Shown one piece after another: positions 27,710 to 37,733 of a DNA stretch of 39,094 nt. Source of the stretch: Spirochaetaceae bacterium (GTDB taxonomy: Bacteria > Spirochaetota > Spirochaetia > Treponematales > Breznakiellaceae); NCBI GenBank assembly GCA_031290205.1, contig JAITNZ010000177.1, positions 1-39,094 of the forward strand, written 5' to 3'. A program made the position numbers and the translations under genes. A model generated the notes under the pieces. That model was given only the letters and a program-made list of their open reading frames with translations, was not told where the DNA came from and ran no database searches. Numbering within the stretch: position 1 is the stretch's first letter; every line of letters begins with the position of its first letter.

Positions 27710-29035
27710 TCAAGGGCAGAAAGCGCCCGAGGCGCAGGCGGTGAGCGTCTTGTCGATTTCGATTTGCGTGTGCGCCGCCGAGATGAACATCGCCTCGAAC
27801 TGGGCAGGCGCTTGATAGATGCCCTGTTCCAGCATGAAGTTAAAATACGCGGCGTATCGCGCGGTGTCCGCTTTCATCGCGGAATCCAAATCGAAAACCG
27901 GCTCGTCCGTCCAGAAGAGCGAGCCTATCGAGCCTATCTTGTTGATGACGCAGTGCGCGCCTTTCTGCTGGGCAATTTCGGCGAGCCCTGTAAAGAGCGC
28001 GTCCGCCGTCTTTTCGAGGGCGGGGTAGATTTCCGGGTGGTCGCGCAGGAAGCCAAGTTGGGCGATGCCGGCAGCCATCGCCACAGGGTTGCCGGAAAGC
28101 GTTCCCGCCTGATAGACGGGACCGGCAGGCGAGACCATCTCCATGATTGCGCGCCTGCCGCCATAAGCGCCGACGGGCATTCCGCCGCCGATGATCTTGC
28201 CGAAACAGCTTAAGTCGGGCGCTATGCCGAACAAGTCCTGCGCGCCGCCCAAACCGAGCCGGAAGCCTGTTATCACCTCATCAAAGATGAGGAGCGCGCC
28301 CGCCGCCGTGCAGAGCGAGCGCAACCCGACGAGGAAGCCCTCTGCGGGGAGGACGACGCCCATATTTGCGGCGACCGGCTCCACGATGACGGCGGCGATT
28401 TCCCCTTTATGCCGCTCGAAAAGGCGGGACACGCTGTCGAGGTCATTGTAGCGGGCGACGAGGGTATCGCGGGCGCAGGCGGCGCTCACTCCGGCGCTGT
28501 CGGGGCGCGCCTCGCTGAGCAGCCCCGAGCCGGCTTTGACGAGCAGGGCGTCGCTGTGCCCGTGGTAGCAGCCGGCGAACTTGACGATCTTGTCGCGTCC
28601 GGTGAAGCCGCGGGCGACGCGGAGGGCGCTCATCGTTGCCTCGGTGCCTGAATTGACCATGCGAACCATCTCGAGAGCGGGAACGAGGCTCGTCAGCAGC
28701 CGCGCCATCACCACTTCAGCTTCGGTTGCCGCGCCGAAACTCAAGCCCGACTGCGCCGCCTTGCAGACTGCTTCCCGCACGACGGGGTGGTTATGCCCCA
28801 AAATCGCCGGTCCCCACGAGCAGACATAGTCGATATAGCGATTGCCGTCGGCGTCAGTCATGTAGGCGCCGTCGGCGGATTGGATGAACAGCGGGGGGCG
28901 GTTCACCGAGCGAAACGCCCGCACGGGGCTATTCACCCCGCCGGGAATGAGCGTTTTCGCCTCAGCAAAAAGAGCGCCTGAGGCAGTGCCACAGGCACCT
29001 TCAGCCTTGCTTTCACTATGAAAAAGGCGGTTCAT
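27710..29035 (-). CDS. hemL: Glutamate-1-semialdehyde 2,1-aminomutase
   Basis: LIPGGVNSPVRAF, NSGTEATMSALRVARGFTGRDKIVKF, CYHGHSDALLVKAGSG, GKIIGGGMPVGAYGGR. Confidence 0.96.
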   Translation of the reverse strand: MNRLFHSESKAEGACGTASGALFAEAKTLIPGGVNSPVRAFRSVNRPPLFIQSADGAYMTDADGNRYIDYVCSWGPAILGHNHPVVREAVCKAAQSGLSFGAATEAEVVMARLLTSLVPALEMVRMVNSGTEATMSALRVARGFTGRDKIVKFAGCYHGHSDALLVKAGSGLLSEARPDSAGVSAACARDTLVARYNDLDSVSRLFERHKGEIAAVIVEPVAANMGVVLPAEGFLVGLRSLCTAAGALLIFDEVITGFRLGLGGAQDLFGIAPDLSCFGKIIGGGMPVGAYGGRRAIMEMVSPAGPVYQAGTLSGNPVAMAAGIAQLGFLRDHPEIYPALEKTADALFTGLAEIAQQKGAHCVINKIGSIGSLFWTDEPVFDLDSAMKADTARYAAYFNFMLEQGIYQAPAQFEAMFISAAHTQIEIDKTLTACASGAFCP

Positions 29036-29038
29036 CTT

Positions 29039-30859
29039 TTAATCGCCGCCTCGTTTCTTTTTATAGGTGGTTGGTCCGCGAAAGTAATCGGTCGCTTCCA
29101 GCCAATCATCATGGTAGCGTGTTCTGCCGAGTCTGCGCGCCTCTCCGGGCTGAGCATGGTTCACATCACCTTGATTGTAATTCAACACGAGCGTCTCGAA
29201 TAATTCGTGCCACGAACGCTGGATGGTCATCGCGTTGGCATTGAGGACATCGCTGAATATCACGAGCGCCTCGGCGGGGTTTTCTTTTGCCAGCGGCGCC
29301 AATGCCGCTTGGAGGAGGGGCACCATCCGGTCGGCTGAGCCTTCGTGCTTCGCTTGCGCGGCATTAATATCGTTTATCATGAAACTATATTTGAGGTTGG
29401 CATACTGCCCGACAAGGTTGAAGATGCGCCATGCCTGCCCGTCCAGATTGAACACCCGCGAATCGAAAACTTCATAATTCGGCGGCGGCGGCGCGACTGC
29501 TAACGGAACAAAGGTTGATTCGGCGCTGGCATTCAGCGCAATCCACGAAACAATGTTGATGGGATACGGCATATCAGGGCGCATTTGGTTGATATAGGTA
29601 ATATTCGTGTAATACACGCCGATGGGACGCTCCCACGCGCCGGTCAGCTCGGCTTGCGGGTCGCCGATATCACCGTCCGGATCGTTCGTCCCCAAATAGC
29701 GATTGGGGTTGCCCCAAGGTCCCGCCGCCGTTCCCTTGGTGAGGTCAAACTCAGTCCCCTCGTAGTGGTCGCGATGCATGGCGCGCAGATCGGCAAGGGT
29801 GAGCTTCTTGTCGGGCACCACCGAAAAGGGATACTGACGGGTAAGCCCCCGTTTGCCATCCTTCACCCAAGGCGATAAATTGAGGGAGGGCGCGGCGAGC
29901 GATAATCCCCGCCACACGCGGCGCAACGAATAATAGGGATGGCTGTATTCGCCGAGGCTTACCGTCGCAAGCCAATCCATAAGCCCCGATTGCTCGTCGC
30001 TCACCGTCCGCCAGCCCAGCTCGCGGGTAATATCGAAGAGCTTATCGCCATACATTTGGCTAAGGTTCCGCTTTGCCGGATCAATCTCGCGGATGCGAAA
30101 CTCGTTGGCGGCGATAAAAAACTCGCCGTCAGGCACCAGCTGCGCAACCCAGAGCCCGTTCGCGCCGGTATAATCCTCCGGCACAGGCGCCATCTCGATA
30201 ACCCACGCTTCGTCGGCATCGGCAACAGGCAGCGTTTCGCCGGTTCCCCAGTAGCCATAAACTTCAATAAGATGACCGATAAGGCGGACGGCATCGCGGG
30301 CGGTTTTGCAATGTTCAAGAGCAAGCTGAGAAAGCTCCGATGAATAAAAAATCCTTTTTTGGGGAACAGGCATATGTTCGATTTTGGCGCTGTTCGTGCA
30401 CTCGCCGAACATCACTCCCCATTCGTTGACAATGCCGTAATTCGCTTCTAAATACGAATAAGTCGCCGTGCGTCCGGTATCGCCCAGAAATCCCAGAATA
30501 TCGCGGTAGGGCACCGCGCCAATCGCGAGCGAACGCGGCAGCCCCGGATGGCGGTATGCTTCGGGACCATCGTCCAGCACCAGACGGGGAATCCCCAGCG
30601 CATGGTATTCCGGCAGATCACCCACGGCGACCGCAACCGCATAGATCGCGCGGCTGCCCGCAGGGTCAAACGTTTTCGCGGGAACAAAGACCACGCTCGA
30701 ATCGCCTTCGATATGCCCGTCGTCCGAATGGCTCACCATGACGCTACCGTCCGCGCTTGCTCCCTTGGTAACGATGGTCGTCGTGCAGGCAAACGCCGTG
30801 TCGAGCCCCGATAAGGCGAATATCACCAGCGCCAAAACGAGCATTTTAAGTGATTTCAC
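29039..30859 (-). CDS. Peptidase C69 family dipeptidase
   Basis: Signal peptide then ACTTTIVTKGASADGSVMVSHSDDGH; probable GTG start at 30859 with GGAGG RBS (longer ORF to 30871). Confidence 0.9.
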   Translation of the reverse strand: MKSLKMLVLALVIFALSGLDTAFACTTTIVTKGASADGSVMVSHSDDGHIEGDSSVVFVPAKTFDPAGSRAIYAVAVAVGDLPEYHALGIPRLVLDDGPEAYRHPGLPRSLAIGAVPYRDILGFLGDTGRTATYSYLEANYGIVNEWGVMFGECTNSAKIEHMPVPQKRIFYSSELSQLALEHCKTARDAVRLIGHLIEVYGYWGTGETLPVADADEAWVIEMAPVPEDYTGANGLWVAQLVPDGEFFIAANEFRIREIDPAKRNLSQMYGDKLFDITRELGWRTVSDEQSGLMDWLATVSLGEYSHPYYSLRRVWRGLSLAAPSLNLSPWVKDGKRGLTRQYPFSVVPDKKLTLADLRAMHRDHYEGTEFDLTKGTAAGPWGNPNRYLGTNDPDGDIGDPQAELTGAWERPIGVYYTNITYINQMRPDMPYPINIVSWIALNASAESTFVPLAVAPPPPNYEVFDSRVFNLDGQAWRIFNLVGQYANLKYSFMINDINAAQAKHEGSADRMVPLLQAALAPLAKENPAEALVIFSDVLNANAMTIQRSWHELFETLVLNYNQGDVNHAQPGEARRLGRTRYHDDWLEATDYFRGPTTYKKKRGGD

Positions 30860-30920
30860 AGAATCCTCCATAAGAAACTAAGCCCCATTGTGCCGCTTTA
30901 CCCCTGAAAATTCAAGGGGA

Positions 30921-31002
30921 GGAGGGGGAAGTCTCCCCCTACGGGCGCACTGCGTTGCGCCCTACCCCCTCTGCGGGGGAGTGTGCCCCCGCAACGCCCC
31001 CC
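30921..31002 (-). repeat. GC-rich triple-hairpin repeat, copy 2 (inverted relative to copy 1)
   Basis: Reverse complement GCGTTGCGGGGGCACACTCCCCCGCAGAGGGGGTAGGGCGCAACGCAGTGCGCCCGTAGGGGGAGACTTCCCCCTC. Confidence 0.85.
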
Positions 31003-31197
31003 TGCGTAAAAATCGCCCTCCTCTTACCGAAGGCAAGGCAGGAACCGCCTGTGGCGGACCGCAACGCCCCGCTGGGGGGGAGAGGTGCCCCCCAGACCCT
31101 CCGTTAGCAATATAGGTATCACTTTAGAATTTACCCCGAAAAATAAATTGCACCCGGGGAGACGGGGAGCCCACTAGGGCGAGCGCATTAAGAATTT

Positions 31198-31280
31198 GTC
31201 CACAGATGGACACAGATACACACAGATTTTCACACTGCAATTTTCTTCATCTGTGTTAATCTGTGTGTATCTGTGGACAT
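31198..31280. repeat. CACAGAT-type imperfect inverted repeat
   Basis: GTCCACAGATGGACACAGATACACACAGATT ... AATCTGTGTGTATCTGTGGAC. Confidence 0.8.
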
Positions 31281-31317
31281 TCATCGGTGAAGCCGTAACA
31301 GTTGAGTGCGCGGCAAG

Positions 31318-31413
31318 GAGCATGGCGGCGAGCACTGGCGCGTAAGCGCTTGTGTCGCGTACCTGAGAAAGCCTTCCCATTGTCCGCGAATGGACGCGAA
31401 TGCACACGAATAA
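31318..31413 (+). repeat. Direct repeat copy 2 (also at 27451-27535)
   Basis: See 27451-27535. Confidence 0.85.
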
Positions 31414-31613
31414 AACGAATAAATTGCGCACAATTCTTACGATTTCTGCCTTGTTTATCACCATTATTCATATTCATTTCGTCTTCCGTTCGTGTTGTTC
31501 TTGAGGTTCGTGGTTGAATTCGGAACTGCTGTGGGCACAGGGTGCACTTCCAAATTCGGGGTAAATCAGGCGGCATTAACAGGGAACAGGGGAAGATTAC
31601 ACTGCGCAATCAT

Positions 31614-31772
31614 TCCTCACTGTCCACTATCCACTGTCCACTCTTCACTCTTCACTCTTCACTGTCCACTGTCCACTGTCCACTGTCCACTGTCCACTAT
31701 CCACTATCCACTATCCACTATCCACTATCCACTATCCACTATCCACTATCCACTATCCACTATCCACTATCC
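31614..31772. repeat. Heptanucleotide short tandem repeat tract (TCCACTA/TCCACTG units)
   Basis: About 20 consecutive 7-bp units ending 4 bp before the lipoprotein stop at 31777. Confidence 0.95.
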
Positions 31773-31776
31773 ACCC

Positions 31777-33999
31777 TTACCGGTATCTCACCATCACGGC
31801 GGTTCCGACTTCGGCGGTGGCTGTGAGGGGGGCGCCGTTGCCGTAATCGATTGTGCCTCTGTTTTGGGTGCCCACTGCGGAGAAGCCGCCTCGACCGTCG
31901 GCGGCGATGCTGTGAAGCCGCGTGAAGGCGCCGCCTTGGACCGCATGTGCCCATACCGCCGCTTCGTCGCCGCCTCGGCTGTCGTATTTTACTATCACCG
32001 ATGTATCGCTGTTGTAGCTTCCCGTCGCGCTTGCCGTGCCGTAATCAAACGGCGAGCTACCGGTCTGGCAGCCCACCGCATAGACGTTGCCGAGCACGTC
32101 CGCCGTAACACCAAAAAAATCCGAATTATTGTTACCGCCGTTTACCGACTTCGCCCACAGTGCTGCTCCGTTGCCGCCGTCGTATTTCACGATAACCGCG
32201 TTATATCCCCAACCGGTGACGCCCGCCGCCGCGCTTGCGCCGCCATAATTAAATGTGCCGTCGCCGTGCTGGTTGCCTGCCGCATAGAGATTGCCGAGCC
32301 CATCCGCCGCGAGAGCACGAAAGGACGAAATATTATCGCCGCTTACCACCGTCTTTGCCCAAAGAGCTTTACAGCCGACGCTGTTGCCGTCGTATTTTAC
32401 GAGCACCGCGTTCGAGCCAAATTGCCCTGCCTTGACCCCTGTCGCTTGCGCCCCGCCGTACTCATAGGTGTAGGTGCCATCCTGATGCCCCGCCACATAG
32501 ACATTGCCGAGTGCGTCCGCCACGATACCATTAAATATCGCCATATTCAACATTGAATCGCCGTCGTCGGCGATAGGGGCGCTTGCCCAAAGAGCCGCTC
32601 CGGTGTCGCTCTTGTATTTCACTATCACCGCCCCGCCGTTCATACCGGTGCTTGCCGCGATGGCGCTGCCGCCGTAATTATGCGGATTGATCGAGCTCTG
32701 CCACCCCACCGCATAGACGTTGCCCCGATCGTCCGGCGCAACAGCATTAAATTGCCCTCCGTCTCCGCCGACAGTCGACTTTGCCCACTGCGCCTCTCCG
32801 TCCCGGTTGTATTTCACTATCGACACATTATTAGGGCCGGAGGCAGATCCGGTTCCCGTTACACCGTTGCCGTAATCATACCCAAGAACATCCATCTGGT
32901 TCCCCACCGCATAGACGTTGCCAGACCCATCAACCGCGACACCGAGAAATATCGAACCTCCCTGTCCATCTTCCCCGTCGAGCACCTGTGGCGATTTTGC
33001 CCAAAGCGCCGCTCCGGCGTTGTCGTATTTTACGATAACCGCATTTCCGTACACCAAGCTTTTCGTTATGCTGACATTGGCGCCGTAGCTGTACGTTCCA
33101 GCTGACTGCATACCCACCGCATAGGTGCAGCCTTCCGTATCCTTTGCGACCGCCATAAACTCACTATATGCATCATCCCCGCCCCCCGTTGCCGCTTCCG
33201 CGCTTTCCGTGTGGGGCAGCCTCACCGCGAAACTCACGGTAAAGTTCTGTTTTATGCCGTTACCGCCGCTCACCGTAACTACCGCAGTGTAATCTCCCAG
33301 AGGAAGCCCCGCAACAGGCTGTACGGCAAAAGCATTTTCAACGGCGCCGCCCAGCGCAATGCTGGTAAGGGAACTCGAAGTGAGGGTGAATTGCGCCGCG
33401 TTATCCCCGGACAGCGCGACTTGCAAGACGCCTGTGGGCGTGGTGCACAAATTGGTAATCGTTACACCAAGCGGAGGCGGCAAATAGCCGATAACGGCTT
33501 CGCAATTGTAGGGGTTTGCATCGTCAAGGATGCTCCCGTCACCAGTGCGGCTGAGGCTAATATTGTTCAGGGACCATGCGCGGGTCGGCGGCGTAATGCC
33601 CGCCTTGTTGATGGTTACCAGCACGGCGCCCTTCTCGTCATCGGGAACATTTTCTACCGTGAGCGTGTAAACTGCCACAGAATCTTGCGTGATGCCTGTC
33701 GGCGTGATTTTTTCCGCCCCGTAGCTGCCATCGGCATATTTGAACGTGAAGAGAGCGCCTAACTCCGCCTTGGAAGTTTCCTTCGTTAAGCCGGGAATCG
33801 CCCGGCTCAAATCGAGCACGAGCGTTGCCTTCCCCCCGACCGCCACAGACGGCACCATGCGTATCCACACCGTCTCGCTCCCCGCCGCTCCCGTGCCGGC
33901 AGCAATCACCTCGCAAGAGGCAAGAACCACGCCAAGAGCCAAAACAGCCATCAATGAGCATATACCCGCTATCATAAATTGCCTTAATTTCGTTTTCAT
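31777..33999 (-). CDS. Lipoprotein with SBBP-type beta-propeller repeats
   Basis: Lipobox LASC; repeated 'DxxGNVYAVGxQ...YGG...AVIVKYDxxGAALWAKS' units. Confidence 0.85.
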   Translation of the reverse strand: MKTKLRQFMIAGICSLMAVLALGVVLASCEVIAAGTGAAGSETVWIRMVPSVAVGGKATLVLDLSRAIPGLTKETSKAELGALFTFKYADGSYGAEKITPTGITQDSVAVYTLTVENVPDDEKGAVLVTINKAGITPPTRAWSLNNISLSRTGDGSILDDANPYNCEAVIGYLPPPLGVTITNLCTTPTGVLQVALSGDNAAQFTLTSSSLTSIALGGAVENAFAVQPVAGLPLGDYTAVVTVSGGNGIKQNFTVSFAVRLPHTESAEAATGGGDDAYSEFMAVAKDTEGCTYAVGMQSAGTYSYGANVSITKSLVYGNAVIVKYDNAGAALWAKSPQVLDGEDGQGGSIFLGVAVDGSGNVYAVGNQMDVLGYDYGNGVTGTGSASGPNNVSIVKYNRDGEAQWAKSTVGGDGGQFNAVAPDDRGNVYAVGWQSSINPHNYGGSAIAASTGMNGGAVIVKYKSDTGAALWASAPIADDGDSMLNMAIFNGIVADALGNVYVAGHQDGTYTYEYGGAQATGVKAGQFGSNAVLVKYDGNSVGCKALWAKTVVSGDNISSFRALAADGLGNLYAAGNQHGDGTFNYGGASAAAGVTGWGYNAVIVKYDGGNGAALWAKSVNGGNNNSDFFGVTADVLGNVYAVGCQTGSSPFDYGTASATGSYNSDTSVIVKYDSRGGDEAAVWAHAVQGGAFTRLHSIAADGRGGFSAVGTQNRGTIDYGNGAPLTATAEVGTAVMVRYR

Positions 34000-34145
34000 A
34001 AGCTTCTCCTAAAGACGAGCCATTCTATCATAAAAACAAGATGAGGTCAACCATTATTTTTTGAGCGTTATTTTTGAGCGTTATTTTTTTGGCGGTAGAC
34101 ACAAGCGCTTCAATCTGATAAACTATCATCAGGATGGTTATCTAG

Positions 34146-36668
34146 GTGCCAGAAATTGAGGGGGGCTTGCCTCCGAAAAGCGGGAAAATAATCCCGATTG
34201 CTATCGAAGATGAGGTAAAGACCGCTTACCTGAACTATGCGATGTCGGTTATTGTTTCACGCGCGCTGCCCGATGCGCGGGACGGCTTGAAGCCTGTCCA
34301 CCGGCGGCTGCTCTACGCGATGGACGAGCTGGGCTTGCGCCCGAATGCGGCGACGAAGAAGAGCGCCCGTATTGTCGGCGATACGATGGGTAAATACCAC
34401 CCGCACGGCGATGCGGCGCTTTACGACGCCCTTGTCCGCATGGCGCAGGATTTTTCGCTGCGTTATGTGCTCGTTTCGGGGCAGGGCAACTTCGGCAGCA
34501 TCGACGGCGACCCGCCGGCAGCCATGCGCTACACCGAGGCGAAGCTGTCGAAAATCGGCGACGAAATGCTCGTCGATTTGCGGAAAGAAACGGTCGATTT
34601 TGCGCCGAACTTCGACGAATCCCTCCAAGAGCCGATGGTGCTGCCCGCCGCCGTCCCCAACCTCCTCGTCAACGGGTCGAGCGGTATCGCCGTCGGCATG
34701 GCAACGGAAATGCCGCCGCATAACCTCCGCGAAGTCTGCGCGGCGGTCTGCGCGCTCATCGACAATCCTGAAATCAGCATCGAAGAGCTAATGGCTTTCG
34801 TGACCGGTCCCGACTTCCCCACCGGCGGCATCGTCTTCGGGCGGCAGGGCATCCGCGATGCCTACAGAACCGGGCGCGGCAAAATCCTCATGCGGGGGAA
34901 GTTCAAGATCGAGACGACGAAGAGCGGCAAAGAGGTAATCGTCTTTACCGAGCTGCCCTATAACGTCAAGCCGAAAATCCTCCTCGAAAAAATCGGCGCG
35001 ATGATGCGCGAAAAAGAGTTCGAGGGCATAGGCTATGCCAACGACGAATCCGACCGCGAAGGTATCCGCGTCGTCATCGAATTGAAGAAGGGCGCTATCG
35101 TCCGCGTCGTGCTCAACCAGCTCTTCGCTCAGACTTCGCTTCAATCAACATTCGGCATAAACAACCTCGCGCTGGTCAAAGGCAGACCTCAGCAACTCAA
35201 TCTGAAAGAGCTGCTCACTTACTTCGTCCTCCACCGCATCGAAGTGGTAACGCGGCGCACTCAGTTTGATTTACGCAAGGCTGAGGAGCGCGAAAACATC
35301 CTCCATGGGCTTGCTATCACGCTTGCCAACATTGACGAGGTGGTGGCAATCATCAAGGCATCGCGCGACATCGACAGCGCGAAGAACGCCCTCAAAGAAA
35401 AATTCCTCTACCCCGCCGCACTCGAGCGCAACAAGACCGAGGGGCGCAGCAGCGAACAGATAGACATCCGCGTGGAAGCGCAGGCTCATGCGATTATCGA
35501 AATGCGGCTCGGTCGGCTCACTCATCTTGAGGTCGAAAAAATCGAAAAAGAGCTTAGCGTACTGAAAGAGCAGATTGCTTACTACAAGGCGCTGCTTGCC
35601 GACGAGGGGAAGCTGCGCGAGCTTATCAAGGAAGAGACGCGGAGTATCGCCGAGCGTTATGGCGACGACCGGCGCACGGAAATTGTTGACGGCGAAATCG
35701 AGAACATCGACATCGAAGACCTCATCAAGAAAGAAGAGATGATGATAATCGTGTCGAACCTCGGCTACATAAAAAGGGTGCCGGTGGCGGCATACAAGAA
35801 TCAAGGACGGGGGGGTAAGGGTATGATTAGCGCGAAACTAGCCGATGACGATTATGTGAAGCAGATTTTCGTCGCCTCGACGCACGAATACGTTACGTTT
35901 ATCACGAGTGCGGGGAAGGCGTATTGGATGAAGGCGCACGAGCTACCGGAGGGGACGCGGACGACGAAGGGGGCGCACATCAAGGGGCTGCTTTCGATGA
36001 GCCCGAACGAAGAGATTGCGGCGATTGTTTCGTTTAAGGAAGTGGTGCCCGGCAAATACCTCTTCATGGGCACCGCGCGCGGGGTGGTGAAGAAGGTGCA
36101 GGTTACCGAATTCGCCAATGCCAAAACCCGCGGCGTCATCGCCATCAAATTGGATGAGGGCGACCGGCTCGTCAGCGCGATGCTGACGTCGGGGAACGAC
36201 GAGCTCTTCCTGATTTCGCGGCAGGGGCAGGCGCTGCGCACCCACGAAGACGCCGTCCGGGCGATGGGGCGCGCTTCGCGGGGTGTCTGCGGCATCAAAT
36301 TGGCTGCCGACGACGAGCTGACGGGGCTGCTGCGTATCGTCGAAGGCGAAACGATGCTGCTGCTCTCGGAATACGGCTACGGTAAGCGGGTTGATTTTAA
36401 CGAATTTAACTCGCACGGGCGGGCAACCGGCGGACAGAGGATATACACCATCAGCGATAAAACCGGCGAACTGGTCGGCTGCGTGAATGTCCTTGACGAC
36501 GAAGAGATTATGTGCATCACCAGCCAGGGGAAGTCGATCAAAGTGATGGTCGATACGATACGAGTGATGGGACGGAGCGCGTCAGGGGTGCGCATCCTCA
36601 ACATCGAAAAACCCGACTTCGTGGTCGGCGTCGACCGCATCGTGCGGGAACCGCCACAGGCGGTTTAA
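34146..36668 (+). CDS. gyrA: DNA gyrase subunit A
   Basis: [60 protein letters not shown]; GyrA-box-like QGRGGKG; GTG start. Confidence 0.94.
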   Translation: MPEIEGGLPPKSGKIIPIAIEDEVKTAYLNYAMSVIVSRALPDARDGLKPVHRRLLYAMDELGLRPNAATKKSARIVGDTMGKYHPHGDAALYDALVRMAQDFSLRYVLVSGQGNFGSIDGDPPAAMRYTEAKLSKIGDEMLVDLRKETVDFAPNFDESLQEPMVLPAAVPNLLVNGSSGIAVGMATEMPPHNLREVCAAVCALIDNPEISIEELMAFVTGPDFPTGGIVFGRQGIRDAYRTGRGKILMRGKFKIETTKSGKEVIVFTELPYNVKPKILLEKIGAMMREKEFEGIGYANDESDREGIRVVIELKKGAIVRVVLNQLFAQTSLQSTFGINNLALVKGRPQQLNLKELLTYFVLHRIEVVTRRTQFDLRKAEERENILHGLAITLANIDEVVAIIKASRDIDSAKNALKEKFLYPAALERNKTEGRSSEQIDIRVEAQAHAIIEMRLGRLTHLEVEKIEKELSVLKEQIAYYKALLADEGKLRELIKEETRSIAERYGDDRRTEIVDGEIENIDIEDLIKKEEMMIIVSNLGYIKRVPVAAYKNQGRGGKGMISAKLADDDYVKQIFVASTHEYVTFITSAGKAYWMKAHELPEGTRTTKGAHIKGLLSMSPNEEIAAIVSFKEVVPGKYLFMGTARGVVKKVQVTEFANAKTRGVIAIKLDEGDRLVSAMLTSGNDELFLISRQGQALRTHEDAVRAMGRASRGVCGIKLAADDELTGLLRIVEGETMLLLSEYGYGKRVDFNEFNSHGRATGGQRIYTISDKTGELVGCVNVLDDEEIMCITSQGKSIKVMVDTIRVMGRSASGVRILNIEKPDFVVGVDRIVREPPQAV

Positions 36669-36707
36669 ACCCTAGAGAACGGCGCTCGTAGTCCAAACCG
36701 CGAAAGC

Positions 36708-36770
36708 AGGGCGCCTAGGGCGCTTTCAGCCCTAGAGAACGGCGTTCGCAGTTTTAACTGCCTAAGCAGG
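36708..36770 (+). repeat. Dispersed hairpin element (long form)
   Basis: GGGCGCCTAGGGCGCTTTCAGCCCTAGAGAACGGCGTTCGCAGTTTTAACTGCCTAAGCAGG. Confidence 0.8.
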
Positions 36771-36834
36771 TTTTTTGCTGCTTTATGTCTTGCCTTCACT
36801 AAGAAAAGGGCGGTTGTTAGAAAAGGACGATTTA

Positions 36835-37707
36835 TTGAAAAGGACGATTTATTTTTTTACGCTCTTCCTCTTTTTGTTCTCGAGTATGCTGATGAGTGCT
36901 ATGGACCAGCCCGCGCCTGATGCAAAAATTCTGAAAAACTTCGGGACGAATGACCGGGGGCAGCCTGTTCTGGGCGAAAGTTTTGCCGCGGCAGGGAACA
37001 TCTTTGCGGCGGATTCGGGCGAAATCTTTTTTTCGGTCTCCGAGGGGGATGCCGCGCAGAGTTTTGCCAGCCCGCTCGGTGATTGGATTGCCGTTGACCA
37101 CGGCGAGGGGCTTATCGGGATTTACGCGCGGGGTAAAGAGAGTGAGGTGAGCGAAAAACCGAAAAAAGTCGGCAAAGATACGGTGATGGCACGGGCGGAA
37201 AAATCCGGCTGGACGGATTCCGAGGGCTTTTATTTTTCATTTTACGACCGGAAAGAGCGGCGTTGGATAAATCCTGCTATGATTGTCGGCGCGATGCTCG
37301 ACACGATAGCCCCCGCGATTCAGAGTGTCAAACTAAGGGGCGAAAACGGGCAGACGATCGCCCTTGAGTCGACGCGGGTGATAAAACAGGGGCGCTATGC
37401 TATCGAAGTGGAGGCGGCTGACCGCTCGGAATCCGCCGCCAACGCGACTGCCCCCTACCGAATCATCTGCTCGCTGAACGGCGCTGAAGTGGGCATTCTT
37501 GCCCTCGAGACGCTATCGGCGCGGGATGGCGTCTTGATGATGTACCGGAACGGGCTGGTACCGGCAAGCAGGATTTACGCGCCCTATCCCGCGCTGGAAG
37601 TTGCTTCGGATTTGTGGTTCACCCGCGGTATGCTGAGTCTTGATGTTATCGTGCAAGACTACAACAAAAACACCCGAAACGCGGGCTACCGAATTTTTGT
37701 AGAATAA
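36835..37707 (+). CDS. Exported protein, possible degenerate M23/LytM-like domain
   Basis: N-terminal hydrophobic signal; 'PLGDWIAVDHGEGLIGIYARG' resembles LytM without HxH. TTG start at 36835 with AAGGA RBS; the ORF is open from 36775 through repeat sequence. Confidence 0.6.
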   Translation: MKRTIYFFTLFLFLFSSMLMSAMDQPAPDAKILKNFGTNDRGQPVLGESFAAAGNIFAADSGEIFFSVSEGDAAQSFASPLGDWIAVDHGEGLIGIYARGKESEVSEKPKKVGKDTVMARAEKSGWTDSEGFYFSFYDRKERRWINPAMIVGAMLDTIAPAIQSVKLRGENGQTIALESTRVIKQGRYAIEVEAADRSESAANATAPYRIICSLNGAEVGILALETLSARDGVLMMYRNGLVPASRIYAPYPALEVASDLWFTRGMLSLDVIVQDYNKNTRNAGYRIFVE

Positions 37708-37712
37708 AAAAT

Positions 37713-37733
37713 CCCCGCCGCAGAGCGGCGGGG
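37713..37733 (-). terminator. Rho-independent terminator (minus strand)
   Basis: CCCCGCCG-cagag-CGGCGGGG; minus strand followed by ATTTTTTATTC. Confidence 0.75.

Noticed and set aside
31174-31609. ORFs such as 'IRFIRVHSRPFADN' and 'VNIHRYTQINTDE'
   Set aside because: Known type of spurious translation from CACAGAT- and CGCGAATG-type dispersed repeats.
31492-33762. Plus-strand ORFs (354 aa and others) opposite the beta-propeller lipoprotein
   Set aside because: Antisense to a clear repeat protein; composition driven by codon bias on the other strand.
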